Shown here: piece by piece, positions 45,583 through 57,055 of the stretch | How positions within the stretch are numbered: the first letter of the stretch is position 1 | Layout: the number at the start of each line of letters is the position of its first letter | DNA from: Brachionus rotundiformis | Lineage: Eukaryota; Rotifera; Eurotatoria; Ploima; Brachionidae | Length of the DNA: 64,000 nt | Reading direction: 5' to 3' | Assembly (NCBI GenBank): GCA_016802295.1 | Contig: JAESIW010000180.1 | Location: forward strand, 4,571,975-4,635,974 | The notes under the pieces: generated by a model | What the model saw: the letters and a program-made list of their open reading frames with translations, nothing else | What the model was told of the DNA's origin: nothing | The model's database searches: none | Made by a program: the position numbers and the translations under genes

Positions 45583-47037
45583 TTAAATTTTTGGTTTAAC
45601 TTGTACTGTTTGCACTTTGGTTGTCCTTTTTTCAGTATCAAATAATACAATAATTATCTCAATCAAAACATGAATTATTTCGATTAAACTCAAAAAACTT
45701 ATTCCTATAAATAAACCTAAAGTTCCTCCTATTCCAGCTACTAGTTCTATTATAGTTATTTTTTCAACTTCTTGTATTTTTTTATATTGAAATTCGCTAT
45801 AATAAATGTTCAAAAAAATCAATTTTTTCTTTAGCTTCTCATAACTTAATTGTTCCAAATTCTTAAATTTAGAATCTTTGATTAATTGATTGTAACATGC
45901 TTCAGTTGGATAATCTAAATATGTCAACGTGACAGGGTATTTTATGCTATTACATTCAAGTGGACACTTGCTGCCACATTTTTCGTGAATATCTTCAGCA
46001 TAAAAGCTTGCAAACTCTTTATAATCGCAAAATATATCCGACAAGTCTTTACAGAATGATATATTTGGAAAACTATATGAAATCATATCTTGACATTTAC
46101 ATTTTTGTATAATTTTTTCCTGTAAACACAAATCATAACACATTTCTCTTCGATAAGGTTTTCTACTTTTAATTATGCTCCTGTATAAAACAGAATCATA
46201 TGAATCGATTGAATTTAGGTTCTCAGTGCACTCACTGTACGGCTTGGGTTTTTTGGATACAAATTCTCGTTGAATAGCAATGTTTATTTGTTTACCGACT
46301 GGAACTGTGAATCCATCGGGAAAATGTGGGTCGTCTGAACTATTATGAATAATCAAGTAAAGACCAGACGCGGTTGAGAGTGAACTTTCATTTGGCTCAT
46401 CGACATATAATTCCATTTGTAGTCCATTTATCAAGCCAGGCTTTAAGGCCATTTTAAGCTCAGTTTTTTTACCAGAATTAAATTTAATGCAATAAGAATG
46501 TATTTTGTCATAATAATATTCAAAATCCAAATCTAAATTACATGGATTAATGCTATAATAGCAACTGATGATCGATTCATTTATTTTCATTCCAAAATTT
46601 TCTCGTTCCTTGGTACTAAGATTGTAAACATTGGACATCGAAAAATATTTTGAAAAAAAAAATTTAAATTGATAATTAATTGAATTGTTTTCAAACCAAG
46701 AATTGTTATATATTCCGCTATTCTTAAACAATTGGTCAAGATATTCTAACGAAAAGTTTTTTTGGATCGGATTGGCACTGCAAATTGAAACAGTTGGAAA
46801 AACTGAAGGTATCTCCGTGACAATTTCAATTTTAGTGACTACTTCCCATTTAAGAAAATTAATTATGCTGGTTGTTATCAAATAACAACATGCGCCGCAA
46901 GAACTAGTAAGAAATAAAATCCATATGATTTTTAGAAAAGGATTTTTGGTTTTTATTATATGTGAAAGTCCATGACCAGTTGAAGACTGTCCAGCTTCTT
47001 TTAGTACTTGAATAATTCTTTGGCGTTTGTTTAACAT
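45583..47037 (-). CDS. DEG/ENaC family sodium channel subunit, single exon
   Basis: 484 aa, ATG to stop without introns. A short N-terminus contains the His-Gly gating motif at residues 22-23 (STGHGLSH). TM1 lies at about residues 34-62, followed by the post-TM1 signature FPTVSICS. The large extracellular domain carries the Cys-rich pattern CYDLCLQEKIIQKCKCQ, then CGSKCPLECNSIKYP, and several N-glycosylation sites. TM2 reads AGIGGTLGLFIGISFLSLIE, containing the G-x-S selectivity filter (GIS). These features define amiloride-sensitive or peptide- and acid-gated trimeric Na+ channels (DEG/ENaC/ASIC/FaNaC). The length is near the family minimum. The gating stimulus is unknown. Lack of introns contrasts with neighbouring genes and could reflect retrocopy origin or intron loss; no poly-A tract was confirmed. 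Confidence 0.9.
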   Translation of the reverse strand: MLNKRQRIIQVLKEAGQSSTGHGLSHIIKTKNPFLKIIWILFLTSSCGACCYLITTSIINFLKWEVVTKIEIVTEIPSVFPTVSICSANPIQKNFSLEYLDQLFKNSGIYNNSWFENNSINYQFKFFFSKYFSMSNVYNLSTKERENFGMKINESIISCYYSINPCNLDLDFEYYYDKIHSYCIKFNSGKKTELKMALKPGLINGLQMELYVDEPNESSLSTASGLYLIIHNSSDDPHFPDGFTVPVGKQINIAIQREFVSKKPKPYSECTENLNSIDSYDSVLYRSIIKSRKPYRREMCYDLCLQEKIIQKCKCQDMISYSFPNISFCKDLSDIFCDYKEFASFYAEDIHEKCGSKCPLECNSIKYPVTLTYLDYPTEACYNQLIKDSKFKNLEQLSYEKLKKKLIFLNIYYSEFQYKKIQEVEKITIIELVAGIGGTLGLFIGISFLSLIEIIHVLIEIIIVLFDTEKRTTKVQTVQVKPKI

Positions 47038-47912
47038 TATAAACTTCCAATTTGAAGTAAAGTTTATATTTTTTTAATAATCTTTTATTGATAAATAAGT
47101 CTCATTTTTTTAATTTGAATTTAATTTTTAATCAAAAAACTAATTTCCTTATTTTTAAAACTCTTTTGAAAGCTTGATTTTTAATTAAAAATTTAATAAT
47201 TATTAAATTTATTGTATTTATCTTTTACCTAGAAAAATTGAAAGTTTTAAACTTTTCAAGTTTGAATTTATATATTTTATACATTTAATTAAAAAATATT
47301 TATTTGAATATAAAAGTAAACAAAATTGATTATACAGTGGCAGATTTCATTCATATTGCTATGATTTTATTTTAGCTATTTGCCAATGACAACAAGTTAA
47401 TCGAACAAATTTATCTGCCATCATAACTTGGTTGATTGGTCAGATACCAGACATATGGTATTTAATGATGAGAATTATAAACTTACGGTAATTAACTAAA
47501 AATATAAGTCCTTATGAATGACAAACGGTTAAAAAGAAGGGTAATCTGGATAAAACCTTATATTATAGCAACCAGCAAGGAAAATTAGGTAGGAATTATC
47601 CTTTATCAACTGAATAGAGGTTCAAGTACTGGACACCAAAAGCATCAGATCTGTATACACCACGTTTTTGAGAAACATGTTTTAATAATAAAATAGTGAC
47701 TAGTCACTTAAGTTCAAAATCTAAATAATTAATAAATATAAATTAGTAAATTGAATGTTTAACTAATATTCAATTTTTTCTTAGAACTGATTTATTTGTT
47801 AATAATGTTTTGAAAAACTAAATATTTTTAGTTTATAGATGTAATTTAAATTTAAATTTTAATTACTAGAACATTTGATAATTTTTTAAAAATCAAATAT
47901 TGTTAATAAAGA
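47038..47912. other. Intergenic between DEG/ENaC and crooked neck (divergent promoters)
   Basis: A+T-rich bidirectional spacer. It carries a short AGGAAAATTAGGTAGGAATT stretch (47577-47597) shared with 41953 and 63237. No ORF. Confidence 0.45.
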
Positions 47913-50092
47913 ATGGAAAAACCTGGCACCAGTCGAGGTCCGAAAGCAGTGCCGGCCAAAAATAAGACTCCAGCTCCAGTTCAAATAACCGCTGAGCAAC
48001 TTTTGCGTGAAGCAAAAGAGAGACAACTCGAGTATGTTCCACCGCCGCCTAGACAAAAGATCAGTGATCCAGAAGAACTTGGCGCATTTCGGTTAAAGAA
48101 AAGGAAAGAATTTGAAGATAACATTAGGAGAAATCGACTTAACTTATCTAACTGGATAAAATATGCTCAATGGGAAGAGTCTCAAAAAGAAATTCAAAGA
48201 GCTAGATCGATTTGGGAACGCGCTTTGGATATCGATCATCGCGCTATTCCTCTTTGGCTCAAATATGCCGAAATGGAAATGAGATATAAGCAAGTAAATC
48301 ATGCTCGTAATATTTTTGACCGGGCTCTTACCATTTTACCACGTGCCAACCAATTTTGGTACAAATACACTTATATGGAAGAAATGCTTGGCAACATATC
48401 TGGCTGCAGACAAATTTTTGAGCGCTGGATGAAATGGCATCCAGATGAACAAGCATGGAATACTTACATTAAATTCGAGCTGAGGTATAAAGAGTTTGAT
48501 AGAGCTAGGCAAATTTTTGAACGCTTAGTTGAAACACATCCTGTTCCCAAAAATTGGTTAAAATATGCTCGATTCGAGGAGACACATGCAAACATCGATG
48601 CTGCTAGAGAAGTGTTCGAGCGTGCCATTCAATTTTTAGGTGATGAATATTTGGACGAAAAGCTTTATTTGGCTTTTGCTCGATTCGAAGAGCACCAAAA
48701 AGAACATGACAGAGCCACAGCAATTTATAAGTATGCTTTGGATAAATTGCCACAAGAAAAGAGAGAAGATATTTATAAAGCATTTTCTATTCATGAGAAA
48801 AAATACGGTGATCGTGGAGGCATTGAAGCCATCATTGCCAATAAAAGGAAGATTAAGTACGAAGAAGATTTGAGAGAAAATCCTTTGGATTATGATACTT
48901 GGTTTGACTATCTAAGACTTCTAGAAAGTGAAGAAGATGCTGAACAAATAAGAGATGGGTACGAAAAAGCTATAGCTCAAGTTCCGCCTGTCATGGTAAA
49001 TTATTAATTTAAAAAAAAGTACAGCTTAAAAAATTTAATCTTAGGAAAAATTTTATTGGAGAAGATACATTTATTTGTGGATCAATTACGCTATTTTTGA
49101 GGAATTGAAAGCAATGGATTTTGAAAAAACACGTGAAGTTTATTCCATGTGCATCAAATTGATACCACATAAAAAATTTACCTTTGCCAAAATTTGGCTA
49201 ATGTATGCTAAATTTGAAATTAGGCAAAAAAATTTATTAAATGCCAGAAAAGTTTTGGTAGGCTTGATGAAAATAATTAAGTTTTGATAAACTATTTAAA
49301 ATCAATTTTTTAAGGGTCAATCGATTGGAATGTGTCCAAAAGACAAACTTTTTAAAGGCTACATTGAGCTTGAAATTGAACTGAGGGAATTCGATAGATG
49401 TAGAACACTGTATGAGAAGTATCTTGAGTTCAATCCACAAAATTGTACAACATGGATAAAATATGCTGAGCTGGAGTCGATCTTGGGAGATAGCGAAAGG
49501 GCTAGAGCAATTTACGAACTAGCAGTCGAGCAGCCAATCCTAGATATGCCAGAAATCGTCTGGAAGGCTTATATTGACTTTGAAATAGACCAACAAGAAT
49601 ATGAAAAATGCCAAGAATTGTATAATCGACTGCTTTCGAAAACTCAGCATGTTAAAGTATGGCTCAGCTATGCCCAATTCGAAACAAACAACCCTCAAAA
49701 CGGTGATCTAAATTTAGAAAAAACGAGAAAAATATACAGAAAAGCTTTTGATTCATTAAAAAATATAACAAACAGCAATGAATCTCGAATGATAATTTTG
49801 GAAACGTGGAAAGATTTCGAAACAAACAACGAAAGTGATGAGGAAAAAATCAAAGAAGTTGAAAAGCTAATGCCGAAACAAATAAAGAAGCGTAGGAAAA
49901 TTCAGGCTGAAGATGGAGTAAATTTTTCAAAATTAATCTTTGGTTTTTTATTTAAAAAATTTGTTTAAATAGACTGATGCTGGCTGGGAAGAATACATCG
50001 ACTACATATTTCCGGATGATCAGGCTCAAAGTTCAAGTCTTAAGCTGTTGGAATTGGCTAAAAAATGGAAACAAACTAATCAAGAAAGTTGA
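47913..50092 (+). CDS. CRNKL1: Crooked neck-like pre-mRNA splicing factor (HAT repeats), 4 exons
   Basis: Exons 47913-48995, 49045-49257, 49315-49917, 49973-50092; 672 aa (human CRNKL1 core isoform 687, fly crn 702). Introns of 49, 57 and 55 bp. After a Pro/Ala-rich start come ITAEQLLREAKER and PPPRQKISDPEEL, then HAT repeats to the C-terminus, each with a W..YA..E and R..F/Y.RA core. Highly conserved stretches are NLSNWIKYAQWEE, RYIYLWINYAIFEELKA, IPHKKFTFAKIW, LREFDRCRTLYEKYLEF and TQHVKVWLSYAQFE. The tail has MPKQIKKRRKIQAEDG and AGWEEYIDYIFPDD. This is Clf1/Syf3, a core scaffold of the Prp19-associated (NTC) complex in the catalytic spliceosome, in the nucleus. Complete. Confidence 0.96.
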
Positions 50093-50754
50093 ACTATAAT
50101 TGCCCATTTAAATTAAAAATAATCAAGCAGAAATTTAAAGGAAAATAAAATTTTTCAAAAAAAATTGTACTAATTTTAAATGTAAATAAAAATTTTTGTT
50201 CGAGTTGTGATTTTTTTTTTAAAAAGAAAATTTAAAAATATTTAAAGGACAACTATTTTGAAAATTATGGTTTACAATTTATTTTGCTGACTTGTTATAT
50301 AAAATTGAGAGGTTTCATAAGCTTCAATTAAAATAGCTTTTTAATACTAATTTGCAAGAACTGAGTTTCAATAAAATTGACCTCAGTTCCATGGTAATCA
50401 TAAAATCAAAGATTTTCAAATATCATGGACTTGAGAGCTCAAGTTTCTTAAAAAAAAGTGTTCTTTAAAATCTTCTAATTCTAAAACAAAACTATATAAT
50501 AAATGTAATTATCGATTCTACCGCGAAAAAAAAATTCAACAAATTTTATTTTTCTTTCAAAACTTGGTTACATTATTAACCGACTATAAAAATCTATTAA
50601 TCGTTGTCTTTCTTTGTTGCCTAGCAACTAGCAAGTAATTCTAGCAAATATTTTTGAATTCAAAATTTGCAATTTTTATCTGAATAAAATAATAAAAAAT
50701 AAAAATCTAATTAATTTCTTATGTTTTTATTTAATAATTAATTTTAAAAGAATA
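50093..50754. other. Intergenic between crooked neck and FHAD1
   Basis: A+T-rich; holds the 3' UTR of crooked neck (an AATAAA near 50144) and the upstream region of the next gene. No other feature. Confidence 0.5.
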
Positions 50755-53700
50755 ATGACTGCACCCAAAGCTTTCTTATGCAGCCTTGACGGAACCCACA
50801 ATTTTCCAATCACTCAACGAATTACTACGATAGGAAAAGAAAATTGTGATATCATCATAGTAACACTGCTACTCAATTTTTAAATATATTTCTTAAATTT
50901 TTAAAAAACAGAATACTGGCACTGTTGACACTCAGCATGCACTTATAGAGTTTATCGAAGACGAAAACTGCTATCTTCTCCAAGATTTGAATTCATCCGG
51001 CGGCACTTTTGTCAATGATTGTAGAGTCCAAAATGCTACAGTAAGATTAGTAGAACAAGACACCTTAAAATTTGGAATTAATGGCAATCCATTCCAATTT
51101 ATAGTCCAGTCTCAATTTATAGTATTATTCAACTAAAAATTTTTTTATGCGTATTTATTAGATTTAAAGGCTGTTCCGAATATAAGCTTAGCAGGAATAA
51201 ATCGTTCATCTAATCAATCGCTTCAAGTAATTAGCCAGACGATTCCATCACGTGGCAATCGCAATGCCTCAAATACGCAATCTAATGGAATTTTATACGG
51301 CAGTCAATACCCAAATGCTTCATTGATAACAATAAACAATCAAACTCAGCCGTATACTATTTGTCCAGCAACAAATGGACCAAAGCCTCCAGCCTCGCTA
51401 AGATCACGACCAATAACAGCTAATATAGACACGAGACCAAGAGCCAGCTCTTGGGTTAAGGGATACACAAACACGAATAATTTCAATATGGGTAGTGGTG
51501 ACAATGTCGAATCAGAGACCTATAGAGTGGTAATTGTATCAAATTTTAAAAGTTATCTCATTAAAGTTTCATTTCAATTCATTAGGATGATACCGAAGTT
51601 AGTTCTAGAGTGGCTCAATTAGAGCGCGAAGTTAAAATTAAGTCGATTGAAATTCGGGATCTAAGAGAAAAGGTTGCTTTTTATAAAAATCAAAGTGGTC
51701 AGTCTTCAACAAACGAATTGGAACAAATAAAACGTGATAAATCAATAGCTGTGGGTCTTGTTAATACCATGCAAAAAGATTTGTCCAATAAAGTAATGAT
51801 ATCAAAAAAAAAAGAAAAAAAAAAATACAACTTTTTATTTTAAAGGATTCTACAATAAGTAAATTAGCTCGAGAGATAGAAGGCTTTAAAAGGGAAGTAA
51901 AGGATAAGGATACAACAATTAAAGAGCTTGGTGAGCAATTAAAATTAGCCACAGATACCAAACAGGCTGAAGAAGAAGCCGATAAGAAAGAGAAAGAATT
52001 GGTTTTATTGAGGAAAAAAATTAAGGCCACGGAAGAAAAAATGATTGACATGACTAACCAAGTGGTTCAAATCAAGAAAGAATTAGAAGAATCACAAAGA
52101 AAGACACAGGATTTTTTAAAAACCGAAAAAACTCTAAAAGACGAGCTAGAATTGGTTCGGGCACAGTTTCTGGACATGCAACGTTCGGAAAGAATTGTAC
52201 GAATGGATCTGGAACAAGTCAAACGAGCTGTTAGTTCGTCATTTCTAATTAAAATCTTTTAACTAATTATCTTTAAAGTTTGACAAGTTTCGAAATTTTA
52301 TCATTCAAACTATTTATTCTACTCCAGGAGTAACCAAACCAGCTGATACTGACATCAATGATGAGTTTATTTCAAATGAATGGAAAAAGATAGTTGACGA
52401 AAGGACAAGTCTTATTGACCAAATTAATTCATTGAACACTAAACTTTCAGATAGTGAAGAGTTTAATTCAAACTTGGTCTCAAATATAGCTAGCTTGGAT
52501 ACTGTCCTAAAGCAAATCGAATCTAATTTGGTTTCTAATGGAAGAAGAGGTGTTTCATTGGAGACCGAGGTAAAAAAATTAGAGGAACTTGAGCTTCACT
52601 CATTGTTGCTGGATCTAAAAAATTCAATTATCAGTCTTTACAATAATGAAAAAAGTTGGCAAAATGATTTGGAGGAAACTTTTAAATCATCGTTTGAGCT
52701 TGATATGGAAAATACTGACTGTATTATCAAGACTATTTTAATTAGTTATTTTTAATTATATTATTTTAGCAAATCGTCTTCTGCTTTTGATGGTACAGCA
52801 AAAATTCGAAGCTTTAAAAAGAGAAAAGGAAGAATTACAATCAAAAATAGAAGAGATACAAACAGAAAAAGAAAAGAGCATTGAAGAACAGGTTCAGTTA
52901 AAAAATCAGGAACTAGCACAAAAACTCTCCGAATATGAATCGGAATTTAATTCCAAAATGGAAGCAGAAATGGAAAAAGTTAAAAAAGAGCATCAAGAAC
53001 TAATTGATTCGATCAAAAATGAATCAACATCTCAGCTTGATCAAATAAATCAAGTAATATTTATTTATTTTAAAATTAATAATAAAATAAGGCTGAGTTA
53101 TAAAATTTATTTTTTATTTTATTGTTTTTTTTAAAGGAAAAATCTGCCCTTTTGTCACAAGTAGAAAATTTGACCATTGAAATAGAAAAACTGAAGAATG
53201 ACTTACAAATTGCACAAGCACAGGATGAATTGGTAGTTATTATTTCTAATGAAAAATTTGCTTTCTTTAAATATTACATTACGTATTTAAAATAATGAAA
53301 AAAATATCTCCTAAAGATAAATTATCGATCAGAGCTATTCTTTATATTTTTCCAATTTTTTTCTAAATTTGAAAATCTTTTAAAAATTAACAGGATTTCA
53401 ATATAAAAGTTTTAACTAAAATTTTCAGAAATTCAATCTATCTAACATTTTATCAAAATATTTATATAAATTTTTTATATTATTCAAAATTATTATCATG
53501 AAAGGAAGGACTAAGTTTCCATTCCAACCTTCGCTTAACTTTTTTTAAGTAAGTAAAAAATAGATATTTAGCCTGATATTCATTCTCATATCTGTAATAT
53601 ATTATGGGACAATGGAAAGATTGCTTTCACTAATTCTTTATTTAACTATATAATTTAAGCATAAATAATTTGCGTAATTTATTTTTCTGTAGCTTTTTTT

Positions 53701-56700
53701 CTTATCTTTCCAGCATTCCTTAGCAATATGTCCTATCTTATCGCAATTATAACATCTCTTAGTTTTTTCATATGTTTTATTAGTCCCATTTTTGAAACCT
53801 TTATAATTTTTCTTAGCTTGTGAATTCTGATTCTTAATTGGTCTGGATTTTGAGTAATTTATCTTCTGCTCTTTTACAGGCCCAGATAAATTATTCATAT
53901 TCTTCTCAAATTTTATCGCAATTTTATAAGCCTCTTCAATAGTCCTAGGTTCTCTTATTTGCACCTCTAATGCTCACTTAGGTTTTAGTGCATGAGAAAA
54001 GATCAGAATTAGATCTTCTTGCGTCATACCTGATTCGTTAGCTAACTCCTGAAATTTATTCAAGAAACTATCAAAATCTCCCGTTTGCTTAAGAGCGAAG
54101 AGTTCTAGCTTTATTTTTCCTTTCATAGCCTTAGAATTATCTCTCTCCAAGAGTATCTTTAAGTATCCTTCAAATGTCTTAACTGTCGAATTTTTTTGGT
54201 AATTCAAAAGTGTACTTAAGGCCGACTCTTTGACTCCTTTTTAAAAAGGCCTCGATTTTATTGTTAATAATAAAATTAATATATTAAAATAATCAACTTG
54301 AATTTTTAGGTATTTGATCTGAAAAACTGATTTATACTTGATATTGATAAAATTCTTTATTTTGTTTTTATAAATCTATTCGAACTTTTTTAAAGCATGA
54401 TATCAGACAAAAATTATCAAGCACCGAGTCGGAGCTGAAAGAAAAAGAGGAAAATTACAAAACTGAGATTGATCAGTTGAATCTTAAATTAACTGAGAGT
54501 GAAGAAAATTATAAGTAAATTTTGAAAAATATTTATTTAATATTAATCATCATTTGTAATTGTTCTATATAAATATATAATTTTTTTAGCAAAGAATTGA
54601 GTGCTTATAGAGAACAAATTAAGCAATATTCATTGACCATTGTAAATTTTGAGAAAGAAGTTAAGCGTCAACAGGAAAAAGAAGTTGAATATTTGACCAA
54701 AATAGAAAACTTGGACAAAAAGTTAAAAGATGTCATGTTCAATAAAAAGCCACCAACGCCAAAACCATCGTCACCTGTAAATACATCATCGTCACTCACC
54801 CTTGAAATTACATCTTTAAATCGTCAATTGGAATTGATTCGAAACGAAAATAATGTTTACAAAACTCGTTTGGCTGAACAAGACGAATTGATAAAAACCC
54901 TCAGGAGAGATTTGACCGGTGCATCGGCCAAATTGTCCGACATTCATGGTGAAATGACAGAAAAGCAAAAGCGAGAACTTGAACGCAATAAACTCTTAGT
55001 GGTCGAACAACAGCGGGAATTGAGCGACAATCGCGCTCAAATGGCAAAATTAAGCGAAATTGTTGACAAACAAACCAGACAATTAGATGCCTTAAGAGTC
55101 GAATTAAATAAATCCAAGTCTTTAGTAGATAAATATAAGCACATGTCTGATGAAAATGGAACATTAGCAGTTGAGCTTAAATCCAAGCTTGACAATGTAG
55201 AGTCTAAATTGGAGCAGTTTGAAGATATCAAGAATCATGAAGGAAAGATAACTAATGAGCTGACAGCAGTGGGTGCTCAATGCAAAGGCGAAAGACATGA
55301 ACAAGTAATTCAAAGACAACGTGAAGCTCTGAACGAGCTTAGGCAGAGAGTTAAAGTTCTTGAACAATCAAGGCCCAGCATACCAAATAGTGAGGTTCAA
55401 ATGCAACAGCAGATAATGCTTTTGAAGAAGCAATTGGCTGAAGTTCGAGCTAGTCAGGCTTTAACTGAAGATATTGTGAAACAGGCCAATATGGCAAGAG
55501 GAAATGACCCTTCATTTTTAGTTCTTGAGGAAAAGACCGCTCATTTTGAAACCCAAACGGCCTTAGATGCCAGCGAGGAATCAGTAATTTATATATTATT
55601 ATTGTTAAATTTTAAAAAAGTTAAACTACTTTTTTAGTACATGACTTTATTGAGAACCATATCTGCTATTTTAGACATCACCGAACTGGATGGTTTGAGA
55701 TCAATGGCTAATTTGTCTCCAGACGAAAGACAAAATTTACTCTCTGAAAGAGCCAAATCAACAGAAACAATTTGTGTCAAAGTTAAAGTAATTTTCCAAG
55801 TCCAAAGCTATTTTTAATTGGTATGCTTTAATATTTGTTACTTTTAAGGAAATAATAGAAAAATTGGAGAGAAAAGACGCAATATTAAAAGATTATGAGC
55901 TAGACTTAGCCAAGTTAAGACAAATTGAGTTTTTGTTAAAGAAAAAGTCTGAACAGCTGGACGAAATACAGGTAATCATAAAAAAGAGAATTTTGACTAT
56001 TAAATAATAATAATAATACTAAAAGTAATGATAATATCTGCAGTATAGATATTTCTATCTACACTAACGCTCAGAAGCGTTTGGCAGACTTTGCTTTTCT
56101 TCATTCCAGAGACTTCTTTGTCAATGATGATGCTTGATTTTACACAGCTATTTGTTAAGAAATTATATCTTAATGAGCCTCTGCGATTTATTTCTCGGAC
56201 AAGTCTTTTTTCATGTGGTCTTCTTAGGTCTTTTAGTCTACAAAAATGATACAAAATTGATAGCAGTTGTTAACGGTTTGAATTAATATTTGAATTAAGT
56301 CTCCTCTTAAACAACGATTCTCAAGGCTCATAAGATTTAAGTATTTCAATCTGTCTTAATAAGACTAAGTTCTAGAAGAGTCAATCAATTTTGTGGCTAT
56401 TCTGGGTGCTTTTTCAAGAATTGTGATGTCTGATTTCAAATACGGAATCCAGGTTCCTACTGCATACTTCAAATGAAGTATAGAGAAATCTTAGTGATTC
56501 TCGATTAAGGTTCTTAAAAGGATTTCTCACCAGTTCCAGTATTCGGTTAGCTTTCATAGCTGCTACAGTACTTTCTTTATTTCATTTTAAATCATTTGTA
56601 ATAGACATCCTTAACAATCTTAACTAATAATCTTTTCAGATGTACTCGAGAAACAAGGAAGATGAGATTGAATTCTTAAAAGAATCTCTTAAAAACACCA

Positions 56701-57055
56701 AGTCAGACCTCGAACGGGAAAAATTGATAAATTCAGCAATTAAACAAAAAAAAGTATGATTTTTGATATTCTTGTTTTTCATTTGATTGAAATTGTAATA
56801 CACAAAAAATAGCCTATTGATTCAGTTCAGCAATTGACTGAGAGAGTGAGAAGAGAATCAACTGATCGATTGCATCACCATTGTGTTTCCAATGACTCAA
56901 AATCTGGTCCGATTAAAAAAGCTGCAAATGAAAAAATAAAACGAAAAGATTATGAATTGAAGACTTTAAAAGAAGAACTAAAAGTTAAAAATGAACAGTT
57001 GAATAATTTAAATAATCGATTGACCATTGTCGAAAAAGGTGCAAACTTTAATTAA
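50755..57055 (+). CDS. FHAD1: FHAD1-like protein: N-terminal FHA domain plus long coiled coil, 14 exons
   Basis: Exons: 50755-50859, 50912-51121, 51170-51529, 51586-51792, 51846-52233, 52328-52720, 52770-53053, 53137-53232, 54396-54514, 54590-55583, 55638-55787, 55849-55971, 56640-56753, 56813-57055. Phases fit throughout; 1261 aa (human ~1410). Residues ~3-90 form an FHA domain: RITTIGKENCD, HALIEF, LQDLNSSGGTFVND, VRLVEQDTLKFG. The usual RNGT is SGGT. A Ser/Asn/Thr-rich linker (~100-210) is followed by coiled coil to the end, with AVGLVNTMQKDLSNK matching the vertebrate FHAD1 segment. FHA domains bind phosphothreonine; vertebrate FHAD1 is linked to cilia or testis. Introns 8 (1163 bp) and 12 (668 bp) are swollen by retroelement fragments. 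The exon 2 donor and exon 5 donor are choices among nearby GTs. Confidence 0.85.
53233..54395 (+). other. FHAD1 intron 8, expanded
   Basis: Donor TTG|GTAGTT, acceptor TTTTTTAAAG|CAT. It contains a minus-strand Ty3/gypsy gag remnant. The ~265 bp after the donor and the last ~150 bp are plain A+T-rich DNA. Confidence 0.7.
53639..54243 (-). mobile_element. LTR-retrotransposon gag fragment (Ty3/gypsy type) with CCHC zinc knuckle
   Basis: One minus-strand frame from about 54243 to 53638, with an in-frame TGA near 53971. It reads TVKTFEGYLKILLERDN, FDSFLNKFQELANESGM, then EPRTIEEAYKIAIKFE and the zinc knuckle CYNCDKIGHIAKEC. This is a retrotransposon gag capsid plus nucleocapsid. Protease, RT and integrase are absent, so it is a relic, antisense to FHAD1 inside intron 8. 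Confidence 0.8.
55972..56639 (+). other. FHAD1 intron 12, expanded
   Basis: Donor ATACAG|GTAATC, acceptor CTTTTCAG|ATG. Most of its length is a minus-strand CR1-type LINE fragment. Confidence 0.7.
56010..56600 (-). mobile_element. CR1-clade LINE fragment (C-terminal), decayed
   Basis: Minus strand: AAMKANRILELVRNPFK, NLNRESLRFLYTSF, WIPYLKSDITILEK, RIATKLIDS, then RLKYLNLMSLENRCLRGDLI and FLTNSCVK. This order is the CR1 ORF2 C-terminal domain (KAN.ILGL..R.F, LY..LVRP.LEY, WSPYLKKDI, RATKLI, RL..L.L.TLE.RR.RGDLI). Several frameshifts. It lies antisense in FHAD1 intron 12. Confidence 0.75.
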
